NCBI GenBank assembly: GCA_014529385.2
Contig: CM043954.1
Coordinates: 2,338,501 to 2,402,500 of the forward strand
DNA length: 64,000 bases
Direction of reading: 5' to 3'
Source of the DNA: Adiantum capillus-veneris
Lineage: Eukaryota > Streptophyta > Polypodiopsida > Polypodiales > Pteridaceae
The notes below the pieces were generated by a model. The model ran no database searches, was not told the origin of the DNA, and saw only the letters and a list, made by a program, of their open reading frames with translations. This document shows, one piece after another, positions 21,365 through 30,602 of this stretch. The position numbers and the translations under genes are program-made. The first letter of the stretch is position 1, and the number at the start of each line of letters is the position of its first letter.

Positions 21365-22816
21365 TCATACCGTTTGAAATGAGCTTGTCACTCTTTGAAA
21401 CCAATTGTTCCAGTTGGTAATATGTGAGGATTTTTGCCAGTAGTTTTCTATTACCCTAGGTGCCTCGTCAAGTTGCAAGGGTGGTAAGGTACTCTCCCAG
21501 GATCGAAATTGAAGTGGTTCATTAGGTGATTCTTGAACACTGGGAGGTGTGGATTCTTTTGTAGCTTCATGGAGGTCCACTACTATAGATGGAGGCTGTG
21601 TAGAAGCTTTTACCTCTATGGATGTATTACATGAGGAGCTAGACGCTTCATGGGACTCCCCCCTTCCTGAGCTAGGTGGAACAAATCGTTCTTTCTTTGG
21701 TACCCAAACTAGCTCGGGAGCGGGTGTGTAGCGTTCTGTGATTTTTCCCTTTCCACGATCATTGATTCGTTTTGGAGCTACGGGATTGGGATCACTTGGG
21801 TCTGGTGATAGGTAAGAGCACAATCTACGTTTTGGCACCCAGATTTGATCATTTCCTTGATAGTAGCCTTGGGCTTCCAATAGTCGTTTAGGGATCCATC
21901 GCAACATTTTCTTACTTTTCTTGGAGCGAGTGGTACGTTTCTTACAAGGCTTCTGCTTTTTAGCACTAGTTATGGTCACTAAAGAAGCTTTAGGGACCCA
22001 CTTGTATGTTTTCTTCGTTACCTTAGGATGAGTCTTGTCGGAAGCGATATGCATTGCTTGTAGCATATTTAAGGGTATAGGAATTTCATCCCCCTCAGGT
22101 GTTACCCAGGTCGTCCCCCTATTTCCCCAAGTGTCTATGGTTGATGCTAGGTGGACCCAATCCACATTGTCTGATTCCATCATACCCGGTAACACATCCA
22201 TGTAAGGAGAATCTTGGCCAATGTCTGTATCCTTCTTACAAGTGTAACAATATTGTAGTGGGGCCGAGTGAACTGTGGTGTCAGAGCGATGATCAATAAT
22301 GGTTTTACTCCCTAAGGGGTGTACCTTACCAGTCACCAAATCCACTCTAAGGACAGAGTCTTGGAATTGCAAATAGACATGATTTTTAGACCAATCGTGA
22401 ACCATTTGTGCTTCCCTCATGAATGGTCGTCCTAAAATCATTTCATATGACATAAGGTGTTTAGAGAAATCCATTACAATGAACGTATGTCGTACCTTGT
22501 GTCCTAGAACTTTGATCCTAAGATCCTTGAGCATCCCCATAGGTTTGGCTATGGTACCATTTGCCATCTTTACCACAATGTTAGTAACACTGAGGCGGGG
22601 TTTTCCCATGGATTCCCAACAATCTTTTGTAACGATGCTAACTCCCGCACCACCATCAAGAATTCCCTTTATAGTTAATCCCTTGGTAGTGATGGGTAGG
22701 GTCGCATTAGACTCGTCGCCTTCAAAATACTGCCCTAATTCGTTAATGGGTACCTCGATCACAGACTCGTGTCCATCTAAGTCAAGTGATTGCACATGAT
22801 TTTCCTCATCAATCAT
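21365..22816 (-). CDS. A2 ORF4: protease 1 fused to WVPK tail
   Basis: 483 aa, open from ATG at 22816. Residues 1-150 are retropepsin-like: KGILDGGAGVSIVTKDCW with DGG at 22649-22657, and EMILGRPFMREAQMVHDW near residue 130. Residues 150-255 are the family linker (SPYMDVLPGMMESDNVDWVHLA). From about residue 262 the protein jumps to the tail (TYKWVPKASL, QIWVPKRRLCSYLSP, LVWVPKKERFVPP), which in A1 lies 1.9 kb further on, after RT/IN stumps and a second protease. The join, near 22040, keeps the frame. The frame is also open upstream of the ATG and matches A1 gag there, so gag and protease were once one ORF. Confidence 0.85.
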   Translation of the reverse strand: MIDEENHVQSLDLDGHESVIEVPINELGQYFEGDESNATLPITTKGLTIKGILDGGAGVSIVTKDCWESMGKPRLSVTNIVVKMANGTIAKPMGMLKDLRIKVLGHKVRHTFIVMDFSKHLMSYEMILGRPFMREAQMVHDWSKNHVYLQFQDSVLRVDLVTGKVHPLGSKTIIDHRSDTTVHSAPLQYCYTCKKDTDIGQDSPYMDVLPGMMESDNVDWVHLASTIDTWGNRGTTWVTPEGDEIPIPLNMLQAMHIASDKTHPKVTKKTYKWVPKASLVTITSAKKQKPCKKRTTRSKKSKKMLRWIPKRLLEAQGYYQGNDQIWVPKRRLCSYLSPDPSDPNPVAPKRINDRGKGKITERYTPAPELVWVPKKERFVPPSSGRGESHEASSSSCNTSIEVKASTQPPSIVVDLHEATKESTPPSVQESPNEPLQFRSWESTLPPLQLDEAPRVIENYWQKSSHITNWNNWFQRVTSSFQTV

Positions 22817-25356
22817 AATCGAGTCAGGCCTATTTGGTTGCGCAAACTGCGGTAATCCCGTTCGTAGCTCTCCGTTAAGGAATGCTCGAAGTGCAAGGAA
22901 TAACTCAGATCTCCATACAGCTTTGCTATGATCGTGGTTCGGACCTCAGAAGACATGAAGTCCACTAGTTTGGCAACATTCATTGGCGTTTTGCAGGGTG
23001 TAGGTCCTTGACTAGGAACAGGTGAGGATGGAATCTCATATTCCTCAATGGGATCAGGTATTCCTTCGTTAAACATCCTTTCCAACAAGAAGGGTGTATG
23101 CTCACTTTCTGATGTCCTGTCCTCACTCCCTTCTTGGATGATACTAGATATGGCTAACGGTCTATGGTTCATGTGGGGTGGATGAACTTGCGTGGGAAAC
23201 ACTGTGTCATGAATTTTGACCTGCATGGGTTCTGGTTCTAGTTTCCTTTGAGTCTCCTCCACTAAACCTCTTAGATGTTTCACCTGCTTAATCTCGTCTA
23301 CTGGGTTTGGGTACGTCCCAATCTTCTTTTTACGATTCTTCCCTTTTTGCCCCTGCGGTTTATCTTGGGGGTCTTGGATTGGATTTGGAAACACTTGTGG
23401 TGTTTTCAGAGGCTCTTTATGATTTTCTCTTATTCGGTTTTCATTTGGTTCCATGTTATGGTTTTCTTTGTCGGTCTTTCCCTTTGTGGTATTGGTTCTA
23501 GTCTCCATTGTCTCGACTGAATCTGAATCATCCTCGAGGTCATTCATATACACGGGGTCATCTCCTGTTCCTATGTTTGTTTTGGAACTTGGCTTTGAAT
23601 TTTCCGTATTCTGCGACTTCTTCCTTTGTGTCTTCTTTTTCTTTGCTTGGATAACTGACGCGGTATCTCTCTCTTCGAGGATATGTCCTGGCCCTTGAAG
23701 CATGGACCGTGTAATCGCATAAGCAGGTGCGACGGGTGGTATTGGTGATGTCACACTAGCAATTTTGACCAAATTCAGGGGTGTGATTTTAGGCGCATTT
23801 GGGTTATAGGGGCATTGGGCAATCAAGTGATCTATGCCACAACGATTACATGTGAGTATTGGCATTGCAGACGTGCTCCCTTGATTCATTTGCATCTGTG
23901 CAGCATTCTTTTGCAGCCTAATAGGGCACTCCGCTGCTCGATGTGGTCCACCACACTCGTAGCATTGAAGAGGTGGCCTCCTAGCCTGGGTGTTGATATT
24001 TTGACCTCTGGATGCGAGAGCAGCAGCTTGATAAACTGGCTTGACTTGCCCCCAACAATCTTCCATGTAGTATATAGGACACTCTTCCAATGTATCAAGT
24101 CCGTAGGCAATACTAGTGTCTATTTCCTCCTCACAGCCATCTGCATAAGCATTAGATGGCTCACAACCCACTTGGTTCATAGGGGCGACTCTTGGATGCG
24201 GGGGCTGCGGTCCTAGCACAGGAGGTGGTAGCGGTGTAGCTTGTACAACATTTTGAGATCTAGGGACCATGTGTTGCGGTAGTTGCTCAACAGGTGGAGT
24301 AGGCATCAATACAGGAGCTCGAGGCGCATCCGTCCAGGATACAGGTGGTCTATTTGCCATCATACGTTTGATCATTAAACAATCCTTAGCTTGGTGACCA
24401 TACCTACCACATGCGTTGCAAGTTCCATTAAATTTTACTCTAAACGTAGGGCACTCACTAGTGCTATGTGGACCTAAGCAAATGGAACACCATTGTTGCT
24501 CCCTTCTTGGATACATGTGACTGTTTTGAGGGGGTCGATTATCCTTAAGAGACTCTTGGATTGCCTTGGTGAGGTCTGTCAAGAATGTCTCAAATACCTT
24601 TGGCTCATTGGCAATGGGCTTTGCAGTCATGGGTTCATACTCAATGGCTTGTGAGCTAGTGGATCTCGTGTCAGTAGACACCCTCATGCCTGCTATCATC
24701 AAGTTGTCCTCTAATTGAATTGCATTGGCAGTGACATCTTCCCAGGTTGTGATACCTCTAATCACTAGTCCATTATAGATTCCTTCATTCCTCAACCCTC
24801 GAATGAATCGATCAAGCATTTGGTTATTGTTGAAGCGCTCATTTACAGGGCAGCGAGAGTTTAAGTGCTTTAGACGACTAACGAAGTCCCTTACTGACTC
24901 TCCTTCCTTACGTTCGGCCTTCTGTAGCTGAGATGCTACACCCCAAAGCACACCTTCTCGTATGTACTCCTTTAGAAACAACCTTCGAAGGGTAGGGTAG
25001 ATTGTTTTCTCGTCCACCCTTAGGGTCCTATACCAATCTCCAGCCTTCCCACTTAATGTCAAGCTTAAGGCATTGCACTTATGTAGTTCGTTGCGTTCCC
25101 CTAAGGAATCACATACTTGTTCAAACACTTCAATGTGTTTCCTAGCATCTTCGTCCCCATTGAATTTTTGCGTGAGTTTGGCAATTTGTACTGCCTTACT
25201 TCTAGGCTCTCTATCAGATGCATGACGCATATTTTCCGCGATAGATCGACCTATGGTTTGAGCAAACGCTGCCAAGTCACCTATGTGAGGAGGCAGGGCC
25301 GGTGGAGGTACTCTTGGAATCATATGTGGGAGAGGAACGGGTACCGGTCTTGGCAT
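22813..25356 (-). CDS. A2 ORF3: Gag core and zinc knuckles
   Basis: 847 aa. A proline-rich N-terminus leads into a retrotransposon-gag domain (about residues 50-200: KAVQIAKLTQKFNGDED, DWYRTLRVDEKTIYP, SVRDFVSRLKHLNSRC). Then come four zinc knuckles: CSICLGPHSTSEC (about 289), CNACGRYGHQAKDC (about 312), CYECGGPHRAAEC (about 463) and CNRCGIDHLIAQC (about 503). Three have CX2CX3HX4C spacing, one the usual CX2CX4HX4C. A long charged region follows. The last about 35 residues are in the wrong frame compared with A1, from an indel near 22905-22920, so it ends early at 22813. It would build the particle and package RNA. Confidence 0.85.
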   Translation of the reverse strand: MPRPVPVPLPHMIPRVPPPALPPHIGDLAAFAQTIGRSIAENMRHASDREPRSKAVQIAKLTQKFNGDEDARKHIEVFEQVCDSLGERNELHKCNALSLTLSGKAGDWYRTLRVDEKTIYPTLRRLFLKEYIREGVLWGVASQLQKAERKEGESVRDFVSRLKHLNSRCPVNERFNNNQMLDRFIRGLRNEGIYNGLVIRGITTWEDVTANAIQLEDNLMIAGMRVSTDTRSTSSQAIEYEPMTAKPIANEPKVFETFLTDLTKAIQESLKDNRPPQNSHMYPRREQQWCSICLGPHSTSECPTFRVKFNGTCNACGRYGHQAKDCLMIKRMMANRPPVSWTDAPRAPVLMPTPPVEQLPQHMVPRSQNVVQATPLPPPVLGPQPPHPRVAPMNQVGCEPSNAYADGCEEEIDTSIAYGLDTLEECPIYYMEDCWGQVKPVYQAAALASRGQNINTQARRPPLQCYECGGPHRAAECPIRLQKNAAQMQMNQGSTSAMPILTCNRCGIDHLIAQCPYNPNAPKITPLNLVKIASVTSPIPPVAPAYAITRSMLQGPGHILEERDTASVIQAKKKKTQRKKSQNTENSKPSSKTNIGTGDDPVYMNDLEDDSDSVETMETRTNTTKGKTDKENHNMEPNENRIRENHKEPLKTPQVFPNPIQDPQDKPQGQKGKNRKKKIGTYPNPVDEIKQVKHLRGLVEETQRKLEPEPMQVKIHDTVFPTQVHPPHMNHRPLAISSIIQEGSEDRTSESEHTPFLLERMFNEGIPDPIEEYEIPSSPVPSQGPTPCKTPMNVAKLVDFMSSEVRTTIIAKLYGDLSYSLHFEHSLTESYERDYRSLRNQIGLTRL

Positions 25357-26156
25357 ATGTGTGATGATGCAGGATATGGAACATAACCGGGCATAGGTCC
25401 ACTCGGATAAGAGCTAGGGAGCGGCACTCGAGGAGCATAAGCAAGTGGTACAATTGGAGGTGTGGGGGCCATGTGTGCATAAGGGGCTAGAGGCACATAT
25501 GGTCGAGGCCCCATATTAGGTACTACGACACTAGGTAGTGGCACTGCGCTAACCGTAGATGTCATCGGTACATTCTCTGTCAGGCTTATCCCTGGAGTGA
25601 GCACTGTGTTTTCCTTGATAGAGGGTTGAGCCAAGTTAGGGAAGCTAAAGTTTTCGCTCGGAGGCTCAGATTGCATAGAGACCCCAGGTGAAATGACGTA
25701 AGATGGGTCCATGGGGCTCATTAGAGGAGTCTCCATTTGTGATAGAGTAGGCTGTTGAGCCTTGCTCGTATCCAGAAATCTCATGGGGCCAGTTGAGAGT
25801 ATATTTACCCCTCGGTTTTGCCTTTCTGATTGAATAATGCCATGGATAACATTACAGATCATTTTCTGTTGATCTTCGATGCTCGTGGCACTAGAGGTGG
25901 ATTGTACAATCTCTATCCATCCTACATGGTAGGCGTGGCCAGAGTGTAGATCCGTCAACACCTCAGTGTGGAGGTCGTATGTCCAATGATCATTAATGAA
26001 CAATCCTTCTAGAGTCGACGTGTTAACGGTTTCTTGTGAGGTAGAAGCAATGTTGCTCCCCGTGGTTTTACTTGTCACCAACGGTACTCTAGAGGGAACT
26101 TCTGAAGGAGGCAGCTCAACAGGGCCTTCTTGGTAAGAAGTTGGTAGGATATCCAC
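25320..26156 (-). CDS. A2 ORF2: Gag N-terminal variable region, second part
   Basis: 278 aa, in a different frame from ORF1 and ORF3 and overlapping both slightly. It aligns with A1 2552-3592: AYHVGWIEIVQSTSSATSIEDQQ and GPMRFLDTSKAQQPTLSQMETP, then proline/serine-rich sequence. Overlaps of 81 and 37 nt with its neighbours suggest two single-base indels in an originally continuous gag. No catalytic motif. Confidence 0.65.
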   Translation of the reverse strand: MDILPTSYQEGPVELPPSEVPSRVPLVTSKTTGSNIASTSQETVNTSTLEGLFINDHWTYDLHTEVLTDLHSGHAYHVGWIEIVQSTSSATSIEDQQKMICNVIHGIIQSERQNRGVNILSTGPMRFLDTSKAQQPTLSQMETPLMSPMDPSYVISPGVSMQSEPPSENFSFPNLAQPSIKENTVLTPGISLTENVPMTSTVSAVPLPSVVVPNMGPRPYVPLAPYAHMAPTPPIVPLAYAPRVPLPSSYPSGPMPGYVPYPASSHICQDRYPFLSHI

Positions 26157-26542
26157 ATGGACACTCTTTGGGGTGTGGGGTCCACGTGCGATGTGAAAGG
26201 AGATTCCACTTCCCCACCCCCTTCGTGTGCTTCATTTGCATCAGGTTCCGAGCGAGTAGCTCTACCTAATGTTTCCATGAAACGGCTAAACATACTAGTA
26301 CTAGGCTGTGGAGCTTCGGGAGGTGCATGGCCTTCTATCTCAGTGTTTTGGGTAGGGTATGCTTCCATGATTTCTGAGTCGGAGGAGGAATCACTAGCGG
26401 CTATTTTAGGGTCTTGGGTGGTGCTACCTTGTGTCCCCGCTGAGGGTCTAGAGCTTATCGTGGATGGGTAATGGGTGTCCGTATGAACAGAGGCACCCTC
26501 AATATGCTCGTGTTCTAGCACCCGCCCAGAGCGTAAGTGCAT
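26075..26542 (-). CDS. A2 ORF1: Gag N-terminus
   Basis: 155 aa from ATG at 26542 (MHLRSGRVLEHEHIEG). A1 starts with the same motif at 2233. It is serine-, threonine- and acidic-rich, and its last about 40 residues are out of frame relative to A1. It is the start of the A-family Gag. MHLRSG-like starts are familiar from plant gypsy gag proteins. Confidence 0.75.
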   Translation of the reverse strand: MHLRSGRVLEHEHIEGASVHTDTHYPSTISSRPSAGTQGSTTQDPKIAASDSSSDSEIMEAYPTQNTEIEGHAPPEAPQPSTSMFSRFMETLGRATRSEPDANEAHEGGGEVESPFTSHVDPTPQRVSMWISYQLLTKKALLSCLLQKFPLEYRW

Positions 26543-27428
26543 GTGCTTTTGATACCCTAAGGTGTCAAAAAGCTGCTCTAGGAGGCCTTGTGACTAGTTT
26601 TTAGCGTGTTTTTTTTTTTTTTTTGCTAGATTTTTTAGAGCGTGTCGTGGAATGGGCCGTGTGATAGCTCGAAACGAGCGTATCGGTCAGAGGGTCGTGC
26701 CGTGCTTTACAGCCCTCCGTTTGGTCACTCTATGCCCTCGGAATCCCTAAAACTGTCAATTTCCAGTAGGGAACTAGGCCCAAACTAGAAAGTCTAAGGG
26801 TGCAAGTGGGAAGAGAAAGGAGGAGAGTGGAGGACTTGTCCCACATGCTCTCATTCTCTCTTGAGGGAGTAGGGTATATATATAAGAGTGAGTCTAGTAT
26901 ATATCATAGGACTGAGGCCTGGGCTTGGGCTTGGGCTTGGGCTTGGGAAAATGATCCCGATCCCGATCTATCTTTTATACAAACCAACCCGTCCGTTTAA
27001 AGAGTCGCGTTTTTTATTTTCGAAAAATTTCGCTGCCCGCTCACTCGCGTTTTTAATTTCAGAATTTTTTTTTTCACTTTTTTTTTAATTTTTGATGCAG
27101 AAAATACAGAAATTGAGAAAAACGCAGAAATGCAGAAAATTGCAGAAATTGAAAACGCCGAAATTGAAAACGCAGAAATGCAGAAAATTGCAAAAAATTG
27201 AAAAAACGCAGAAATGCAGAAAATTGCAGAAATTGAAAACGCCGAACTTGAAAATGCAGAAATTGCAGAAATTGAAAAAACGCAGACAATAGCAGAAATT
27301 GAAACTTGACAGCGAATGCAGAAAACGCAAAAAAGAGAAATCTCCACACACTCCTTCCCCGCCTTTCCTATGATAGAAATAGCACCACAAGGAAGCGTAA
27401 AGTGCTAACCGAGCTTAGTGTAGGGCAT
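26543..27428 (-). other. A2 leader with purine-rich GCAGAAATTG repeats
   Basis: The leader lies between primer site and gag. It contains a TATA-like 'tatatatata' near 26875, a (GGGCTT)4 tract at 26927-26950 and, at 27095-27330, an array of plus-strand A-rich units such as GAAAACGCAGAAATGCAG and AAAATTGCAGAAATTG. ORFs over this array on both strands (for example 26997-27390) are repeat artefacts. Confidence 0.75.
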
Positions 27429-27447
27429 ATCCCCGGCAACGGCGCCA
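27429..27447 (-). other. A2 primer-binding site, tRNA-Asp type
   Basis: Minus strand TGGCGCCGTTGCCGGGGAT lies 4 bases from the CA end of the 5' LTR. This motif is familiar from plant Tat/Athila-type gypsy elements. Element E has the related TGGCACCGTTGCCAGGGATC. Confidence 0.85.
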
Positions 27448-27451
27448 AAAA

Positions 27452-27702
27452 TGTGCGCTCCTTGCCGCACTGTCGAAGCAAGGGACTTGCCAATACACCG
27501 TATGTGAGCCACAAACGGCTCTAAGCACACAACAAGCCTAAACTAGCAAGCTCAAGAAAACAAAGGGTGTGTCACTCACCGCTCTACGCTCGCCTTCGTG
27601 GTGGATTCCTCGCCGCGATGAAGAAGAAGTTGCAGTCGTGCCGCGCTCAACCGCCTCGCCGCCGCCGTGCCTTCGTAATGCTCGATTGCACACACACTCT
27701 CC

Positions 27703-27738
<36 letters not shown>

Positions 27739-28031
27739 AGGAGGTGAAGAAGAAGAAGATGGAGATGGAGCAAGAGCACTCTTCAATTGCACAAATGAGA
27801 GAATGAGTAAAAATTAGGTTTAGTTGGCTTTTATAGGAGCTCACCCCATTCACACTTGGGCGCCCATGCTTAACCAACTAATCCCTTGAATGTCCAAGTT
27901 AAAGTGCGCCTCTCATCGACGATCACTCTACCTTTTCCTATTGGACCGACAAGCCCGGTGCCTGACTCTACCAAATACATAATACGTGTCCATCGTAGGT
28001 GATGGGTGTCCGTGAGCCGTGAGGGTTAACA
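27452..28031 (-). repeat. A2 5' LTR
   Basis: 580 bp, TGTTAAC...GCGCACA on the minus strand, with a (CA)9 tract at 27721-27738. About 8 substitutions separate it from the 3' LTR over about 560 comparable positions. Confidence 0.92.
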
Positions 28032-28036
28032 ATAGG
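28032..28036 (+). repeat. Target-site duplication ATAGG (right, A2)
   Basis: Identical to 19108-19112. The copia integrase reading (ERKNR-SLTKMA) resumes after it. Confidence 0.92.
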
Positions 28037-28620
28037 TCACTTACAAAAATGGCACAAAGTATGACCAAAAGTCAAGCTTTGCCGCATTTGTTTTGGCTTG
28101 AGGCCATCATGTGTGCCACTTATGTACTAAACAAGTGTCTTATGAAAGCTTTGCAGTCTATTACTCCATATGAAGCATGGCATGATAGAAAGCCTTCTAT
28201 TGAGCACATGCGTGCTTTTGGATGTTTGGCATATGCTTTGCTGCCACGAACACAACGCAAAAATTGGATGATAAGGTTGTCAAATGTATTTTTGTTGGTT
28301 ATAGTGCTGAAAGAAAAAGTTACACGTTGTATCATCCGCAAACAAAGCATATTCTGGTTTCACGAGATATAGTGTTTGTGGAAGATTCTGTTCAGCCCTT
28401 GCTGTCATGCACTCGAGACAGTAATGTAAGCTCACATGACATTTATGACACTTTGTTGCCTCTTTTCAGTGGTGGAAGTTTGAATGTAAATTCCAATGAG
28501 GCAAACGTACAACCTATGGTGGTTTCTAAAATTTTACAGATCAGTCTATTACTGATGCACATGTACATGATGTACTTGATGAGGAAAGGGTTGAAAATGA
28601 GTTGGCTAGAGGTATGCCAA
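28037..28620 (+). pseudogene. Copia 1 integrase, second part
   Basis: It continues from 19112: RSLTKMAQSMTKSQALPHLFWLEAIMCATYVLNKC, then SITPYEAWHDRKPSIEHMRAFGC and, after a frameshift near 28240, VVKCIFVGYSAERKSYTLYHPQTKHILVSRDIVF. These are the conserved C-terminal blocks of copia integrase. Frames change at least twice. Confidence 0.8.
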
Positions 28621-29720
28621 AATGGATGGTGCATATATTTCATAACAATAAATTGGATGCACCTTTGTCTAGTCGCACTGGTTCAGGCTCTTTCTATGCA
28701 TCATATTGTTATGCTTTGGATGCGTCTAGCTTACATGATGTTGAGGAACCTCTATCTTTTGATGAAGCACATAATTCAAAAAGTTGGATGGTTGCCATGC
28801 AATTAGAATATGATGCACTTATAGAAAATGACACATGGACTCTGTGTGATTTGCCTCCTGCCAAAAAGGCCATTGGTACGAAGTGGGTTTACAAGTTGAA
28901 ATGCAAGCCAGATGGCTCTCGCTATGCATCTTATGCATCATATTGTTATGCTTTGGATACATCTAGCTTACATGATGTTGAGGAACCTCTATCTTTGGAT
29001 GAAGCACATAATTCAAAAATTTGGATGGTTGCCATGCAATTAGAATATGATGCACTTATAGAAAATGACACATGGACTCTATGTGATTTGCCTCCTGGCA
29101 AAAAGGCCATTGGTACGAAGTGGGTTTACAAGTTGAAATGCAAGCCAGATGGTGAGATTTATCACCATAAGGCTTGATTTGTTGCAAAAGGCTATGCACA
29201 ACAAAGAGGCCTAGATTATTAAGAGACTTTTACTCCCACTTCTTGTATGACTACTATGGATTTTCTATGTGCATTGGAAGCTCATTTTGGTTGGGATGTA
29301 CATCAATCAGACATTGTTACTTATTTATTGAATGGTGACATATTTGTAGAAGTTTATGTAATGCATTCTCGTGGTTTTGTCAAGAAAGGACAAGAGGATA
29401 AGGTGTGCAAATGTAACAAAGATTTGTATGGGTTCAATCTCCTCGTGCTTGGTGTGAGAAGGATGACACTCATTTGGTGAAACGAGGTTTTCGTAATAGT
29501 CCAATAGAAAGCACATTGTATGTAAAGTGTGAGGGTAATGTACTTCTCATTGTGGTTCTTTATGTAGATAATTTGTTGATCATTGGACCAAGTAAGAGAC
29601 ATATTGCTGAATTTAAGGCTGATTTGAATGATATTTTCAAGATGAAAGATTCGGGGCTATTGCATCATTACTTGGATATACAATTTAAGCAGTGTGATGG
29701 TGGTATCGCCTTGTGTTAGA
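28621..29720 (+). pseudogene. Copia 1 reverse transcriptase with internal duplication
   Basis: RT begins around 28740 (EEPLSFDEAHNSKSWMVAMQLEYDALIENDTWTLCDLPPAKKAIGTKWVYKLKCKPDG). A 237-bp segment (79 codons) is tandemly repeated in frame, from about 28695 and again from 28932. Later blocks are GWDVHQSDIVTYLLNGDI (29290-29340) and VVLYVDNLLIIGPS, where the YVDD motif reads Tyr-Val-Asp-Asn at 29561-29572. Stops follow GEIYHHKA (29175) and near 29220. It is inactive by both mutation and frame breaks. Confidence 0.8.
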
Positions 29721-30272
29721 AAAGTTACATAGAGACATTGTAATGTAAGTTTGGACTTGAGGATTGCAAACCTATTGCCACTTCCATGGAAACAGGTTTA
29801 AAATTGAGTCTTCATGATGTTGGTGATCCTGCAGATGTTGCTCACCAAACTGCTGTTGGATGCCTCATTTATGTATGCAACACGAGGCTGGATATTTACT
29901 TTGCAGTCTCACAAGTCAGCAGATTTATGCATAGCCGTGGGTCTAAGCATTGGAAGGCTGTCAAGAGGATTTTCCGCTACTTGAGTGACACTTTATATCT
30001 TGGATTTTTTTATCCCAAGGGGGGATCATTGCCACCAAATTTACATACTTTTTTGGACTGAGATTGGGCTAGTTAGTGCATTGGCAATTGAGAGGAACCG
30101 AGTTTTTCATGCTCGCACAAAGCACATTGAGGTGCATTATCACTATGTCAGGGAGAGTCCCTCAAAAGGCGAGATCAGCTTGGCTTATGTGCCAACACAT
30201 GACAACCTTGCAGATATTTTCACAAAGGCATTGTCGCTTGAGAAGTTTGAAGCTTTTTGCAAATGGGCTTAA
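29721..30272 (+). pseudogene. Copia 1 RNase H and C-terminus
   Basis: VAHQTAVGCLIYVCNTRLDIYFAVSQVSRFMH (29840-29930) and HWKAVKRIFRYL are RT thumb blocks. RTKHIEVHYHYVRE and VPTHDNLADIFTKAL (30115-30225) are the copia RNase H end blocks. A deletion and frameshift near 30050 removes part of RNase H. The stop is at 30270. Confidence 0.8.
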
Positions 30273-30602
30273 CCCCCTTTGTGGATTGATCATGTCCTCA
30301 CAGGGTATGTCACTTCCCTCTACTTAAGGTGCTAGCTCTTGTTCACCGCATCACTCCCAAGGGAGACTCGTTACCATATACATGTGGTAGTGATGTGTGT
30401 GAGCACACTTAGGACCGCCGGGGCATTTTTTCTCTCCCTAGGAGGTTTTCCCCCCCGTGCATTGTTTATACGCCCATCACTCTAGGGTTAACTCATATTT
30501 CCATTGCACAGTAAGTAAAACACTCTCTATTGTGTGCCTTGAGCTTTCTTCATCTTCTTCAAGCTGTGTGTGTTTTCCTGCAACCCTAATTCCAACAGAA
30601 AG
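30273..30602 (+). repeat. Candidate 3' LTR/UTR of copia 1
   Basis: Non-coding, pyrimidine-rich and ending CCCTAATTCCAACA at 30598, which looks like a copia LTR end. A TG start at about 30396 is a guess. Directly after it comes 'gaaagg', which reads as the Arg-Lys-Val of the second copia integrase (30603 on), so the LTR appears to be inserted in that gene. I found no matching 5' LTR upstream of copia 1. Confidence 0.35.

Larger units (their letters stand above)
19113..28031 (-). mobile_element. Ty3/gypsy element A, copy A2: full-length, young, RT/IN-less
   Basis: LTRs lie at 19113-19750 and 27452-28031, with an Asp-type primer site (27429-27447, minus), a polypurine tract (19751-19763, minus) and target duplication ATAGG. 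The LTRs differ by about 8 substitutions by eye plus a (CA)n length change, so insertion is recent. The interior encodes gag, protease 1 and the WVPK tail on the minus strand, but no RT, RNase H or integrase. It must therefore move with enzymes supplied in trans. It is inserted in the integrase gene of copia 1. Confidence 0.9.
16850..30272 (+). mobile_element. Ty1/copia element 1 (decayed, split by A2)
   Basis: The order gag, protease, integrase, RT, RNase H is that of copia elements. The interior is split at 19112/28032 by element A2 with a 5-bp duplication ATAGG, and the integrase reading rejoins across the join. The primer-like site near 16852 may be its own. A candidate 3' LTR is 30396-30598. 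It has several stops and frameshifts, a changed protease site (DSEG) and a changed RT site (YVDN), so it is inactive. Confidence 0.8.

Noticed and set aside
22813-22816. ATGA overlap between A2 ORF3 and ORF4 as a stop-restart or programmed frameshift
   Set aside because: The ORF4 frame is open further upstream and there matches A1 gag (PELFLALRAFLNGEL), while the ORF3 end does not. A single indel near 22905-22920 explains the split.
26157-26471. Plus-strand ORF of 104 codons
   Set aside because: Antisense to A2 gag. No motif.
26997-27390. Overlapping ORFs over the A-rich repeat array
   Set aside because: Several frames on both strands are open only because the repeat lacks stops. No conserved motif, and they lie in the leader.
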